From: Streptomyces griseus
GTDB lineage: Bacteria; Actinomycetota; Actinomycetes; Nanopelagicales; Nanopelagicaceae
Direction of reading: 5' to 3'
NCBI GenBank assembly: GCA_945865365.1
Contig: CAMBDL010000001.1
Span: 1 to 64,000, forward strand
Length of the DNA stretch: 64,000 nt
Position 1 is the stretch's first letter. Each line of letters begins with the position of its first letter. Below are positions 54,819 to 62,963 of this stretch, piece by piece. Below the pieces are notes generated by a model, which did no database searches, was not told where the DNA came from, and saw only the letters and a program-made list of their open reading frames with translations. The translations under genes were made by a program, and so were the position numbers.

Positions 54819-55950
54819 GTCAATCATTTTTGTGACTAATGATTTTGGTCCACGAGCCGGAGGCATAGAGAGCTTCATTATTGGATTAATTGAGCGTCTG
54901 CCCTTTGGTTCGGTTACCGTTTTCACGTCTAATCAAGGCGATACTCGTGACTACGACAGTGAATGGCATCAGAAATTTGGCGTAAAAGTTCTTCGAGATA
55001 GAGCAAAGATTCTGCTCCCTACGCCCCGAGTGACTAGAAAAGTCGCACAGATAATTAAAGGCGATCAGATCCAGATCGTGGCATTCGGTGCAGCTGCACC
55101 TTTAGCTTTAATGGCTTCTTCGCTACGTCGTGCAGGGGCTTTGCGAATAGTTTCACTTACCCACGGCCATGAAGTGTGGTGGTCAAAGCTTTTCCCATTT
55201 AATCTAGCGATGAGACGCATTGGCAACACAACCGATGCTTTAACATATTTAGGAGAATTCACTAGGAGAGCAATTGCCAGCTCGCTGAGTGCACGAGCTG
55301 CCAGTACCATGGTAAAGATTGCACCTGGAATAGATATCGATCACTTCAAACCAGTAGATGCACATGATCTTAAAGTCGAGTTAGGTCTTGAAAAAAAGAA
55401 AATTCTAATCTCTGTTGGACGGCTGGTGCATCGAAAGGGCCAAGATAAATTAATCGAAGCCATGCCGGCCATCATCGCCCAGATCCCGCAAGCCCATCTT
55501 GTTTTAATAGGTGAGGGTCCCTACAGAAAGCATCTTTCTCAACTGGTGAGCTCTCTGAATGTGAGTTCACACGTAAGTTTTATTGGGCGAATTCAATATG
55601 CACAACTACCGCGATATATATGTATTGGCGATGTCTTTGCGATGCCTTCTCGCTCGCGATTCTTTGGCCTTGAAGTGGAGGGTTTAGGAATTGTTTACTT
55701 AGAGGCAAGTGCGTGTGGCCTTCCCGTTATTGCTGGCGCATCTGGTGGCGCACCGGATGCAGTGCTTGAGGGTGTAACTGGGGAGATAGTAAATGGTTTA
55801 GATCCTGCTGCTATTGCTCAGTGTGCAATTAATCTTCTGCGCGATGAAGATGCAAGCAAGCGCATGGGAGCTGCAGGACGTCATTGGATTGAAAGTACAT
55901 GGAGCTGGCAGATATGGGCGAAAGAGTTCTCGGATCTTCTACACAACTAA
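54814..55950 (+). CDS. pimB: PimB-like GT4 mannosyltransferase
   Basis: Glycosyltransferase family 4. Segments VTNDFGPRAGGIESF near the N-terminus, SVGRLVHRKGQDKLIEA (nucleotide-sugar domain) and EVEGLGIVYLEASACGLPVIAG are close to the PimB' alpha-mannosyltransferase of phosphatidylinositol mannoside synthesis. The first possible conventional start is GTG 54832, but it would cut off the first beta-strand (KSIIFV). An ATT at 54814, overlapping the preceding stop and with GGGAG 9 nt upstream, restores it and is used here (378 aa). The acceptor lipid is inferred from synteny with Rv2188c. Confidence 0.83.
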   Translation: MKSIIFVTNDFGPRAGGIESFIIGLIERLPFGSVTVFTSNQGDTRDYDSEWHQKFGVKVLRDRAKILLPTPRVTRKVAQIIKGDQIQIVAFGAAAPLALMASSLRRAGALRIVSLTHGHEVWWSKLFPFNLAMRRIGNTTDALTYLGEFTRRAIASSLSARAASTMVKIAPGIDIDHFKPVDAHDLKVELGLEKKKILISVGRLVHRKGQDKLIEAMPAIIAQIPQAHLVLIGEGPYRKHLSQLVSSLNVSSHVSFIGRIQYAQLPRYICIGDVFAMPSRSRFFGLEVEGLGIVYLEASACGLPVIAGASGGAPDAVLEGVTGEIVNGLDPAAIAQCAINLLRDEDASKRMGAAGRHWIESTWSWQIWAKEFSDLLHN

Positions 55951-56550
55951 TTTGTGAATTCTGGCTTTATGCACGGCAGCTGTTCGATTCGTTACTTCTA
56001 ATTTTCTAAAAATCGATGCTAAATGAGTTTTAATCGTCGATTGGCTTACAAACAAGGTGTGAGCGATCATCGCAGTGGTATTGCCAGTCGGTAGTAAGGC
56101 TAAGACATCAAACTCCCTGGCCGTTAAGTGAAAGCTGTCCTTACCGTTCATGATTGCTCGAGTCAGATTCTTGGCCGAAAAACTTAAGGGAGACTTTGTT
56201 GAAAACTCTATCGCAGACAAGAGTTCAACCATAGGCGCACTTTTACCAACAAATGCACTTGCTCCGGCGGTCATCGCGGCAATAATGTGGGCATCATCCT
56301 GACTGAGTGTTAAAACCACGATGCCGATAGTTTTTGAGAGTTTTCTGGCCCATGAAATAATATCGAAGCCACTTCCGTCGGGAAGATTGAGATCGACAAT
56401 TAGTACATCTGGATTGGCATGTGCAATGACTGCGCGAGCTTGGGCTAAAGATGCTGCCTCGGATGCAATGTCGTAGCCTGCGCCAATCAGCGCTCGTTTT
56501 AGCCCCTCACGGACAATCGTGTGATCATCGATAATGACTACGCGGATCAT
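55939..56550 (-). CDS. NarL/LuxR-type response regulator
   Basis: 203 aa. Receiver domain with phospho-acceptor Asp53 (IVDLNLPDGSG) and acidic pocket IDD near residue 8, and a C-terminal LuxR helix-turn-helix (LTAREFDVLALLP, then SQSTIKTHLASIFRKL). The ATG at 56550 overlaps the kinase stop (ATGA), which is why the upstream ATG at 56562 is not used. Convergent with the PimB-like gene (12-bp overlap). Cognate partner of the adjoining kinase; target genes unknown. Confidence 0.92.
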   Translation of the reverse strand: MIRVVIIDDHTIVREGLKRALIGAGYDIASEAASLAQARAVIAHANPDVLIVDLNLPDGSGFDIISWARKLSKTIGIVVLTLSQDDAHIIAAMTAGASAFVGKSAPMVELLSAIEFSTKSPLSFSAKNLTRAIMNGKDSFHLTAREFDVLALLPTGNTTAMIAHTLFVSQSTIKTHLASIFRKLEVTNRTAAVHKARIHKLVV

Positions 56551-57029
56551 GAGTGAGCCCAAGGAACTGTGATCATAATTCGTGTACCAGTCTGGGTGGA
56601 GTCAATGGAGAGTTTTCCGCCTAGCCCACGTATGCGTTCATTAGCGCCTTGGATTCCATTGCGCCCATCTTTGCTCTGTGCGCCACCGATACCATCATCT
56701 GAAATAGTTACCGTAACTGTATCGGCCTGTGCATGTTCTTCGATATTTCGAATCAACTCATTGAAAACACGAGATAGTTCATATTTCTTATCGTTACTAT
56801 GCAAGAAATCCTCACTCAGTTGTCCTGATCGTAGTTCGAAAATCTCATGGCGAACACGTTCTATGACAGCGGTTACGGAAAACCTCAGAGAGCGAAGCTC
56901 TGCGCGGAGCTCATGAGGCGTGTTCTCTTTTGCCACTAATGAATCGATGAAATAACTCAACCCCACGAGATCTTGGGCTATGCCATCGTGTAACTCTTGT
57001 GCGAGTCTTACCCGCGCTGTTGTGCTCAC
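56547..57029 (-). CDS. Minimal sensorless histidine kinase (HisKA_3)
   Basis: Only 160 aa. Begins almost directly with the H-box (QELHDGIAQDL, His14), then a dimerisation helix and a shortened HATPase domain: N-box NELIRNIEEHAQAD, D-box ISDDGIGG, and GIQGANERIRGLGG. There is no transmembrane or sensor region. The usual residues between N-box and D-box are reduced by about a dozen. GTG start 9 bp after the fadD stop, so probably one transcript with fadD. It may sense a soluble partner or be partly degenerate. Confidence 0.85.
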   Translation of the reverse strand: MSTTARVRLAQELHDGIAQDLVGLSYFIDSLVAKENTPHELRAELRSLRFSVTAVIERVRHEIFELRSGQLSEDFLHSNDKKYELSRVFNELIRNIEEHAQADTVTVTISDDGIGGAQSKDGRNGIQGANERIRGLGGKLSIDSTQTGTRIMITVPWAHS

Positions 57030-57038
57030 ATATGTTGT

Positions 57039-58832
57039 TTAGCTTTTAGTAAAGAGTTGTTCAATCTCCTTGGCGAACTCCTTAGCAACTACATGTCGCT
57101 TAAGAGAGAGCTTGGCAGTCAAATGGCCACCAGCGATCGTGAAGTCAGTTGGCAAGATGACAAACTTTCGAATTGACTCAGCTTTGCTGACCGCCTTATT
57201 TGCATCATCTACTGCAGTTTGAACAACTGAAATCAGATCAGGATCACGTGCCAAATCCTGCATAGAGGCGCCGTCTTTCTTATTGTTGGTAACCCAACTC
57301 TTCAAAGCATCTTGGTCAATTGTTACAAGTGCAGCAATGAATGGCTGGTTATCGCCAACCACCATGCACTGGCTAACAAGAGGGTGCGCACGTAAGCGAT
57401 CTTCAAGTACAGCTGGTGCTACGTTCTTTCCTCCAGCGGTAACAATTAACTCCTTCTTTCTTCCAACTATATAGAGGAAGCCTTCATCATCGAGTTTTCC
57501 AAGATCTCCAGATTGAAACCAATGATCGCTGTTAAAGACTTCACTATCGGCGGCTGCGTTATTCCAGTAGCCACGCATGACAATGGGACCACGAATTAAT
57601 ACTTCACCGTCGTCTGCAATTTTTATAGAGGTGCTAGGCAGAGGGCGTCCAACTGATCCAACGCGATGAGCTGATGTTAAATTAAGTGTTGCTCCAGCAG
57701 TCGTTTCAGTTAGGCCATAGCCTTCTAAGATAGTAACTCCAGCTCCACGGTAAAAGTGACCAAGGCGCACGCCAAGAGGCGCGCCACCTGAAATAGCCGC
57801 CTCTACACGCCCGCCCATACCTGCACGTATCTTTGAGTAGACCAGCTTGTCAAAGAGCTTGTGCTGAAGTGAGAGCAGTGGAGAGATAGATTTTTTATCC
57901 ATCTTTTCTGAGTATGCAATCGCAACGGCGGCAGCCTTGGCAAAGATTTTCCCCTTTCCAGCGGCAACTGCGCGAGATTCTGCACCGTTGTATATCTTTT
58001 CAAAAATTCGGGGAACCGCTAAAACAAATGTTGGTTTAAATGAGGCTAGATCCATTGGCAATCGGCCAACTGGATCACTGCAATGGGCTAAATGTAATCC
58101 TGATGCGATTGCACCGACCTCAACCATTCGACCAAATACGTGGGCAATTGGCAAAAAGAGAAGTGTTGAGCCATTTGGTTTGAGGAACAAGTCTGATGCT
58201 CCTTGAACTACATTGCCGCACTCGGATAAGAAATTACTATGTGTGAGTACTACACCCTTGGGTTTTCCAGTTGTTCCGGAGGTATAGATAAGAGTGGCAA
58301 TTGTGTCAGGCATGAGCGCATTTCGACGTCGATCTATTTCATCATCACCAATATGCGCACCGGTGGTTTTCAATATTGATAGGACATCTTCTGTAATGGT
58401 CCATACGTGCTTGGTATGAGACGGCAAAACCGTTGAAACTAATTCGCGCAGGGCAGGGGTTTCCACGATGATTCCAACAGAGCCCGAGTCGTTGAGGATC
58501 CAGTCAATCTGTTCAGCTGAAGATGTGTCATAGACCGGAACAACAATTCCTCCAGCAAACCAAATAGCAAAATCTAAAATCGTCCATTCATAGCGTGTGC
58601 GAGACATGATGGCTACGCGATCACCAATTTGAACTCCCGCTGCTATTAAACCTTTAGCAGTAGCTCGAATCTCCTGCTCGACCTCGCGAGCGCTCATGCT
58701 CTGCCAAGCATCTCCTAGCGGACGAGACATAATGATGCGCTCTGGTTCAAACCATGCGCGTTCAGCGATCAGATTAGTCAGATTGCCGGCGGTTGCTGTT
58801 GGGACAAGGGCTGGGATAGTGATTTCATTCAT
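57039..58832 (-). CDS. fadD: Long-chain acyl-CoA synthetase (FadD15-like)
   Basis: 597 aa, adenylate-forming family. ATP-binding P-loop YTSGTTGKPKG and the motif YGLTETTAG, DGEVLIRG and GRKKELIVTAGGKNVAP, in order. The ATG at 58832 (MNEITIPAL) is preferred to one at 59009, which would run through the divergent SRPBCC gene; it also has a TAGCGT -10 exactly 7 nt upstream. Activates fatty acids for lipid synthesis or for FadB/FadA. Synteny with PimB and SRPBCC genes matches Rv2187. Confidence 0.94.
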   Translation of the reverse strand: MNEITIPALVPTATAGNLTNLIAERAWFEPERIIMSRPLGDAWQSMSAREVEQEIRATAKGLIAAGVQIGDRVAIMSRTRYEWTILDFAIWFAGGIVVPVYDTSSAEQIDWILNDSGSVGIIVETPALRELVSTVLPSHTKHVWTITEDVLSILKTTGAHIGDDEIDRRRNALMPDTIATLIYTSGTTGKPKGVVLTHSNFLSECGNVVQGASDLFLKPNGSTLLFLPIAHVFGRMVEVGAIASGLHLAHCSDPVGRLPMDLASFKPTFVLAVPRIFEKIYNGAESRAVAAGKGKIFAKAAAVAIAYSEKMDKKSISPLLSLQHKLFDKLVYSKIRAGMGGRVEAAISGGAPLGVRLGHFYRGAGVTILEGYGLTETTAGATLNLTSAHRVGSVGRPLPSTSIKIADDGEVLIRGPIVMRGYWNNAAADSEVFNSDHWFQSGDLGKLDDEGFLYIVGRKKELIVTAGGKNVAPAVLEDRLRAHPLVSQCMVVGDNQPFIAALVTIDQDALKSWVTNNKKDGASMQDLARDPDLISVVQTAVDDANKAVSKAESIRKFVILPTDFTIAGGHLTAKLSLKRHVVAKEFAKEIEQLFTKS

Positions 58833-58839
58833 AGGCCTA

Positions 58840-58845
58840 ACGCTA
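58840..58845 (-). promoter_or_regulatory. Leaderless-type -10 (TAGCGT) of fadD
   Basis: Minus-strand hexamer 7 nt before the ATG at 58832, within a CGCTAGCG palindrome. Confidence 0.6.
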
Positions 58846-58875
58846 GCGTGAGCTTTGATAAATTGGGAAGAGGGG

Positions 58876-58881
58876 TAACCT
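58876..58881 (+). promoter_or_regulatory. Leaderless-type -10 (TAACCT) of the SRPBCC gene
   Basis: Hexamer 6 nt before the ATG at 58888. Confidence 0.6.
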
Positions 58882-58887
58882 TGCGCC

Positions 58888-59325
58888 ATGAGCAATTTAA
58901 GTACAGCAACCATCTCTATTGACGCCCCACTTGCCGCCGTTTCAGAGCTGCTTTTTGCGCTGGATAAGTACCCAGAATGGTCCAGCTCCATTAAGACCGT
59001 TGATGTCATCGGCCGCGATGATCAGGGTCGCATCACGAAGGCGAAAATGACAATCGATGCCGGCATGATGAAGGATCGAGTGATCTTGGATTATGACTGG
59101 AGTGGGGCACCAGCGGTTTTAAGTTTTTCTCTCGATGATGCTGATCTGCTCACCGCCATGGATGGCTCTTATGAAATAAAGAGCATCGATGCCGATACTA
59201 CGAGTGTTACTTATTCACTCACTGTAGATTTATCGATGCCGATTCCAGCGATGATGCGCCAGAAAGCTGAGAAAACCACTATTGATCAAGCCCTTGCACA
59301 GCTCAAGAGTGCACTCGAGGCTTAA
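58888..59325 (+). CDS. SRPBCC-family lipid/polyketide-cyclase-like protein
   Basis: 145 aa. The helix-grip fold is suggested by ISIDAPLAAVSELLFALDKYPEWSSSIKTVDV at the start and a long C-terminal helix (KTTIDQALAQLKSALEA). Expected to bind a hydrophobic ligand in its cavity. It occupies the same place beside fadD as the SRPBCC genes Rv2184c/Rv2185c in mycobacteria. Ligand unknown. The ROK kinase gene follows after 6 bp. Confidence 0.87.
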   Translation: MSNLSTATISIDAPLAAVSELLFALDKYPEWSSSIKTVDVIGRDDQGRITKAKMTIDAGMMKDRVILDYDWSGAPAVLSFSLDDADLLTAMDGSYEIKSIDADTTSVTYSLTVDLSMPIPAMMRQKAEKTTIDQALAQLKSALEA

Positions 59326-59331
59326 GCTCTT

Positions 59332-60276
59332 ATGGTTTATTCGATTGGTATTGATGTCGGCGGCACCAAAGTATTAGGTGGTGTTGTTGATGACCATGGA
59401 AAAGTTGTTGCAACTGCAAGAAAAGATACTCCACGACAAGGTGGCAATTCCTTAACTATCGCGATAGCAGATATTGCTAAAGAGCTCTTAGATCAATTCA
59501 GTGTGGAAACGGTTGGAGTTTCTGCCGCTGGATTTGTTTCATCTGATCGAAAGACGATGCTTGCTACTCCTAATATTGCCGATTGGAATGGCGTTAACTT
59601 AGATGCCGAACTCTCTGAATTAATCGGCCTTCGAGTTGTCATTGAAAATGATGCTAACGCCGCGGCCTGGGGTGAAGCAAAGTTTGGTGCTGGAAGAAAT
59701 CAAGATCACATGATGATGTTGACAGTTGGTACAGGAATTGGTGGCGGAATCGTTGTTAATGGTTCACTCTACCGAGGTGCATTTGGAATCGCTGCAGAGT
59801 TTGGTCACCTTCGCGTTGTGCCAGAAGGACATTTGTGTGGGTGCGGTGCACGCGGCTGTTTTGAACAGTATGCATCAGGCAACGCACTTTTACGTCATGC
59901 CCGTGAAGCGATCAATGCAAGCCCAGAAATTGCAAGAAACCTTTTATCCAGGGGAGATGGAACCGTTGCCGGACTTACCGGTCAAGCGATTACGGAGGCT
60001 GCCCGTGCAGGGGATCCAGTTGCCCTTGCCGCCTTCAATACAACAGGTCAATGGTTAGGCGCAGGCATTGCTTCACTGTCGGTTCTACTCGATCCATCAT
60101 GCGTAGTGATTGGCGGCGGCGTTATCGATGCTGGCGACATACTGCTGGCGCCAACGCGTGAATCACTTCAACGAAATATGCCATTTGCTGGCAAACATCC
60201 TTATCCGCAGATTATTGCCGCTGAGTTAGGTAACGAAGCCGGGCTCGTTGGCGTGGCAGATTTAGCGCGCCTTTAA
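59332..60276 (+). CDS. glkA: ROK-family glucokinase
   Basis: 314 aa. ATP-binding motif GIDVGGTKVLGGVV (residues 6-19), phosphate 2 motif TVGTGIGGGIVVNG near 131-144 and the ROK zinc signature CGCGARGCFEQYASGNAL near 167-184 with EFGHLRVV before it. The fold and motifs fit bacterial glucokinase (GlkA); other hexoses are possible. Shares a 4-bp stop overlap with the convergent oxidoreductase. Confidence 0.9.
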   Translation: MVYSIGIDVGGTKVLGGVVDDHGKVVATARKDTPRQGGNSLTIAIADIAKELLDQFSVETVGVSAAGFVSSDRKTMLATPNIADWNGVNLDAELSELIGLRVVIENDANAAAWGEAKFGAGRNQDHMMMLTVGTGIGGGIVVNGSLYRGAFGIAAEFGHLRVVPEGHLCGCGARGCFEQYASGNALLRHAREAINASPEIARNLLSRGDGTVAGLTGQAITEAARAGDPVALAAFNTTGQWLGAGIASLSVLLDPSCVVIGGGVIDAGDILLAPTRESLQRNMPFAGKHPYPQIIAAELGNEAGLVGVADLARL

Positions 60277-61256
60277 TTTTCAGATGGATATGTAAGACCT
60301 ATCTGCCTGCGTATCTCATCCAATGATTGCATGACGGCCAGGGTCTCACTCCATGGCATTAATGGCGATTCAACTGCACCTGAGCGTACAACTCGCGCCA
60401 TTTCAATTGCTTGTTCACGCAGTCCATGGCCTTGATACGTGTGTGGGTACTGAGTAATGGTGCCATCGATGAGAATTACGCGCATCGATGTCGGAGCATA
60501 GAAAACGCTATCGATTTCTAATCGACCTAATAAACCAGAGACAACTGCACGACATGGCGTTTGCGCAATCATATTTGTCGAGATGACTGCTTGGGCGCCA
60601 TCTGCATAATCAAAAATTGCACTGGTTTGTGCATCCACGCCGCGCTCAGTCATTACACCTGTTGATGTGATTCGATTAGGGGTACCTAAAACTAAATGCG
60701 CAAATGAAATTGGATAAATACCTAAATCAAGTAGAGCTCCACCTGCTAGATCAGGTTCAACTAAACGTGGAATATTTCTATCCGCCAAGCGTTGTCCATG
60801 ATCTGCCTGAACGTTATAGATTTTTCCAAGAACTCCGCTTGCAATAATCCCGCGTAGTTGTGCGATATGTGGCAGATAACGTGTCCACATCGCTTCAAGC
60901 AAGGCGACATTATTTGCAACTGCAGCATCAATCATCTCTTGGGTTTCTCTTACAGATAATGCAAAGGGTTTTTCACATAAAACTGGTTTAAGGGCATTAA
61001 GAGCAAGGATCGTGTGTTCTTTATGAAACGGGTGAGGTGTTGCAACGTAAATTGCATCTACATTTGTATCGCGAACTAATTCTTCATAACTTCCATAGGC
61101 GATTGCCCCAGGAATTGTGCTTGCTAACTCTTGCGCCCTGACTAAAGTTCTGGATCCAACTGCAACCACTGATTGATTCTCTGCCATGGCTAAATCTCTT
61201 ATAAATGCACGTGCTATTCCGCCCGTACCTAAAACTCCCCAACGGAAATTGCTCAT
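60273..61256 (-). CDS. Gfo/Idh/MocA-family NAD(P)-dependent oxidoreductase
   Basis: 327 aa. Rossmann motif GTGGIARAF (residues 10-18), YVATPHPFH near 71, catalytic-loop CEKPFALSV near 94-102 and a C-terminal substrate domain (GGALLDLGIYPISFAHLVLG). Substrate probably a sugar or polyol derivative. The start overlaps the stop of the small acidic gene upstream (ATGA). Confidence 0.88.
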   Translation of the reverse strand: MSNFRWGVLGTGGIARAFIRDLAMAENQSVVAVGSRTLVRAQELASTIPGAIAYGSYEELVRDTNVDAIYVATPHPFHKEHTILALNALKPVLCEKPFALSVRETQEMIDAAVANNVALLEAMWTRYLPHIAQLRGIIASGVLGKIYNVQADHGQRLADRNIPRLVEPDLAGGALLDLGIYPISFAHLVLGTPNRITSTGVMTERGVDAQTSAIFDYADGAQAVISTNMIAQTPCRAVVSGLLGRLEIDSVFYAPTSMRVILIDGTITQYPHTYQGHGLREQAIEMARVVRSGAVESPLMPWSETLAVMQSLDEIRRQIGLTYPSEN

Positions 61257-61525
61257 ATGTGCGCTCCATCATCATCGTGATCGCCGCGATTAAACCATCG
61301 CGTGATTGCATTCTTGGCAGAAAAAAATGTTGAGCGCAGATTTTGTCGTGGCAGCATTGGTGCAATAAAACCTTCAGCATCATCGCTGCGCTCTAGATCC
61401 TCTAGAAAAGTTGATGGGGAGGACTCATCCAGAGAAAGCCCCTCCACAATTGAAGCAAATTCGCTGCGCATCAGCTCAACTTCATCGGAGGCGTCATCCT
61501 CAGGGTTTTGTGGGGTTTTACTCAC
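61253..61525 (-). CDS. Small acidic hypothetical protein
   Basis: 90 aa, GTG start. First half strongly acidic (PEDDASDEVELMRSEF, SLDESSPSTFLEDLE), second half with NLRSTFFSAKNAITRWFNRGDHDDDG. No domain recognised and no signal peptide. Coupled by a 4-bp overlap to the downstream oxidoreductase gene and divergent from the acyltransferase gene, which supports its being real. Function unknown. Confidence 0.7.
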   Translation of the reverse strand: MSKTPQNPEDDASDEVELMRSEFASIVEGLSLDESSPSTFLEDLERSDDAEGFIAPMLPRQNLRSTFFSAKNAITRWFNRGDHDDDGAHI

Positions 61526-61557
61526 CCCCAGATAGTGTCATACCGAGCAATAGCGGC

Positions 61558-61563
61558 TAAATT
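61558..61563 (+). promoter_or_regulatory. Leaderless-type -10 (TAAATT) of the second plsC
   Basis: Hexamer 6 nt before the GTG at 61570. Confidence 0.5.
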
Positions 61564-61569
61564 AGGCAC

Positions 61570-62271
61570 GTGTTCAACAACCTGCCGTATGGAATCCTGC
61601 GCGCATTTTTGACCCCATTCCTTATGAGCGCCTTTCGCCCTAAGGTCAAAGGCTTACGAAACGTCCCGGCAAAGGGGCCCGTAATTATCGCTTCCAATCA
61701 TCTATCTTTTAGCGACTCGATATTTATGCCCTTGGTTGTGCCGCGCAAGGTCACTTTTCTGGCTAAGAGCGAGTACTTCACATCTCCAGGGCCAAAGGGC
61801 TTGCTCAAGAAAGTTACCTTCATAGCCTTGGGCCAAGTGCCAGTCGATCGCTCCGGCGGTCGTCGTTCTGAAGCTGCCTTGATTACTGGACTTCAAGTTT
61901 TGGCAGAAGGCAAGTGTTTAGGAATCTATCCTGAAGGAACACGATCTCCTGATGGTCGACTCTATAAAGGTCGAACTGGAATTGCCCGCCTTGCCATTGA
62001 GTCAGGAGCTCCGGTAATTCCTGTAGCAATGTCTAATACCGACAAGATTCAACCAACTGGAAAAGTGATTCCCAATCTTCACCGAGTAGGAATGGTCTTC
62101 GGAGAGCCCATGTACTTTGATGGCGACTCCACCGATCTTCAGTACCTGCGCACGGTAACTGATCAGATTGTTGCAAAGATTGCCGAGATGTCAGGTCAAG
62201 AGTATGTAGATATTTATGCGCCGAAGAAAAGTAAGCCCGATGACATCAACGTTGCAGGCGAGGAAGATTAG
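61570..62271 (+). CDS. 1-acyl-sn-glycerol-3-phosphate acyltransferase family protein (second)
   Basis: 233 aa, GTG start. NHLSFSD (His-x4-Asp box near residue 43-49), PVDRSGGRRSEAA after it and YPEGTRSPDGRLYKGRTG near 120-137 define a PlsC-type lysophospholipid acyltransferase. Comparable to Rv2182c by position relative to the fadD/PimB/SRPBCC genes, so it may act in envelope-lipid rather than bulk phospholipid synthesis. Differs clearly from the plsC at 1934-2713. A 4-bp stop overlap joins it to the convergent nuclease gene. Confidence 0.92.
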   Translation: MFNNLPYGILRAFLTPFLMSAFRPKVKGLRNVPAKGPVIIASNHLSFSDSIFMPLVVPRKVTFLAKSEYFTSPGPKGLLKKVTFIALGQVPVDRSGGRRSEAALITGLQVLAEGKCLGIYPEGTRSPDGRLYKGRTGIARLAIESGAPVIPVAMSNTDKIQPTGKVIPNLHRVGMVFGEPMYFDGDSTDLQYLRTVTDQIVAKIAEMSGQEYVDIYAPKKSKPDDINVAGEED

Positions 62272-62948
62272 AGCTCTAAAGCGCTTCTGGAAACTAGATA
62301 CGTACAGGTGGGGCATTCCACACCTGGATCTGGGATCTCACCTTCAAGTACGTTAATGAAGCCATCGATAGTGGCTAAGAAGTTAGGAACATCTCGCTCG
62401 ACCGCTAAGTATTTTTGTGTTACTGAAAATCCATACGAGTGCTTATCCTCACCGATGGCAGAGACTGGATTCCAGACAAGCAGACCTATCGATGCAACAC
62501 TGGCTGGCTTTCCAGCAGCTGGGTTCTCAAGTGCATATGCGTAGGCCTCAAGTTGCGGTGAATAAAAAGCACCGTTATCGCGTGCGCTATCAGAGACTTT
62601 GCAATCGATAAGACCGATAGTTCCATCGACATTTGTAGAGACAAGATCATATTTTCCTAATATGCGCCAGCGGGTATCGGCGCCATTGATCTGCAGTGGC
62701 TTACTCTTTACCCACTCGCCCCACTTTGTGATTGTGCCGGGACGCAGAGATGAATCGATAGTGGGCATATCGGCGCGATGGAAATGCTCCTCTTGCATAC
62801 TGGCAAAGGTGCCCACCAATGGAAACTGGCCAGGCATAATCACTTTATACCAGTATTTAATCCACAAGCAGCGCTTACATGTAGATAGGCCGAAAGTTAA
62901 ATCGGAAGGGGAGATGTTTTCGCGCGCTGGCTTACTCGGTTTTTTCAT
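62268..62948 (-). CDS. PD-(D/E)XK nuclease, RecB/Cas4-like with four cysteines
   Basis: 226 aa. The nuclease core is recognisable as LIDCKV (the D-x-K part of the motif, near residue 115) followed by the QLEAYAYAL helix (QxxxY) near 132. Two N-terminal cysteines (STCKRCLW near residue 18-26) and two C-terminal ones (ECPTC near 214-218) could hold an Fe-S cluster as in Cas4/AddB-type nucleases. There are no cas genes or arrays nearby; a role in DNA processing or repair is inferred. Confidence 0.8.
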   Translation of the reverse strand: MKKPSKPARENISPSDLTFGLSTCKRCLWIKYWYKVIMPGQFPLVGTFASMQEEHFHRADMPTIDSSLRPGTITKWGEWVKSKPLQINGADTRWRILGKYDLVSTNVDGTIGLIDCKVSDSARDNGAFYSPQLEAYAYALENPAAGKPASVASIGLLVWNPVSAIGEDKHSYGFSVTQKYLAVERDVPNFLATIDGFINVLEGEIPDPGVECPTCTYLVSRSALEL

Positions 62949-62963
62949 ATGCTTATTCTGCCC

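Noticed and set aside
62268-62948. Cas4 of a CRISPR adaptation module
   Set aside because: No cas1, cas2 or repeat array in the window; neighbours are an acyltransferase and an amino acid exporter.
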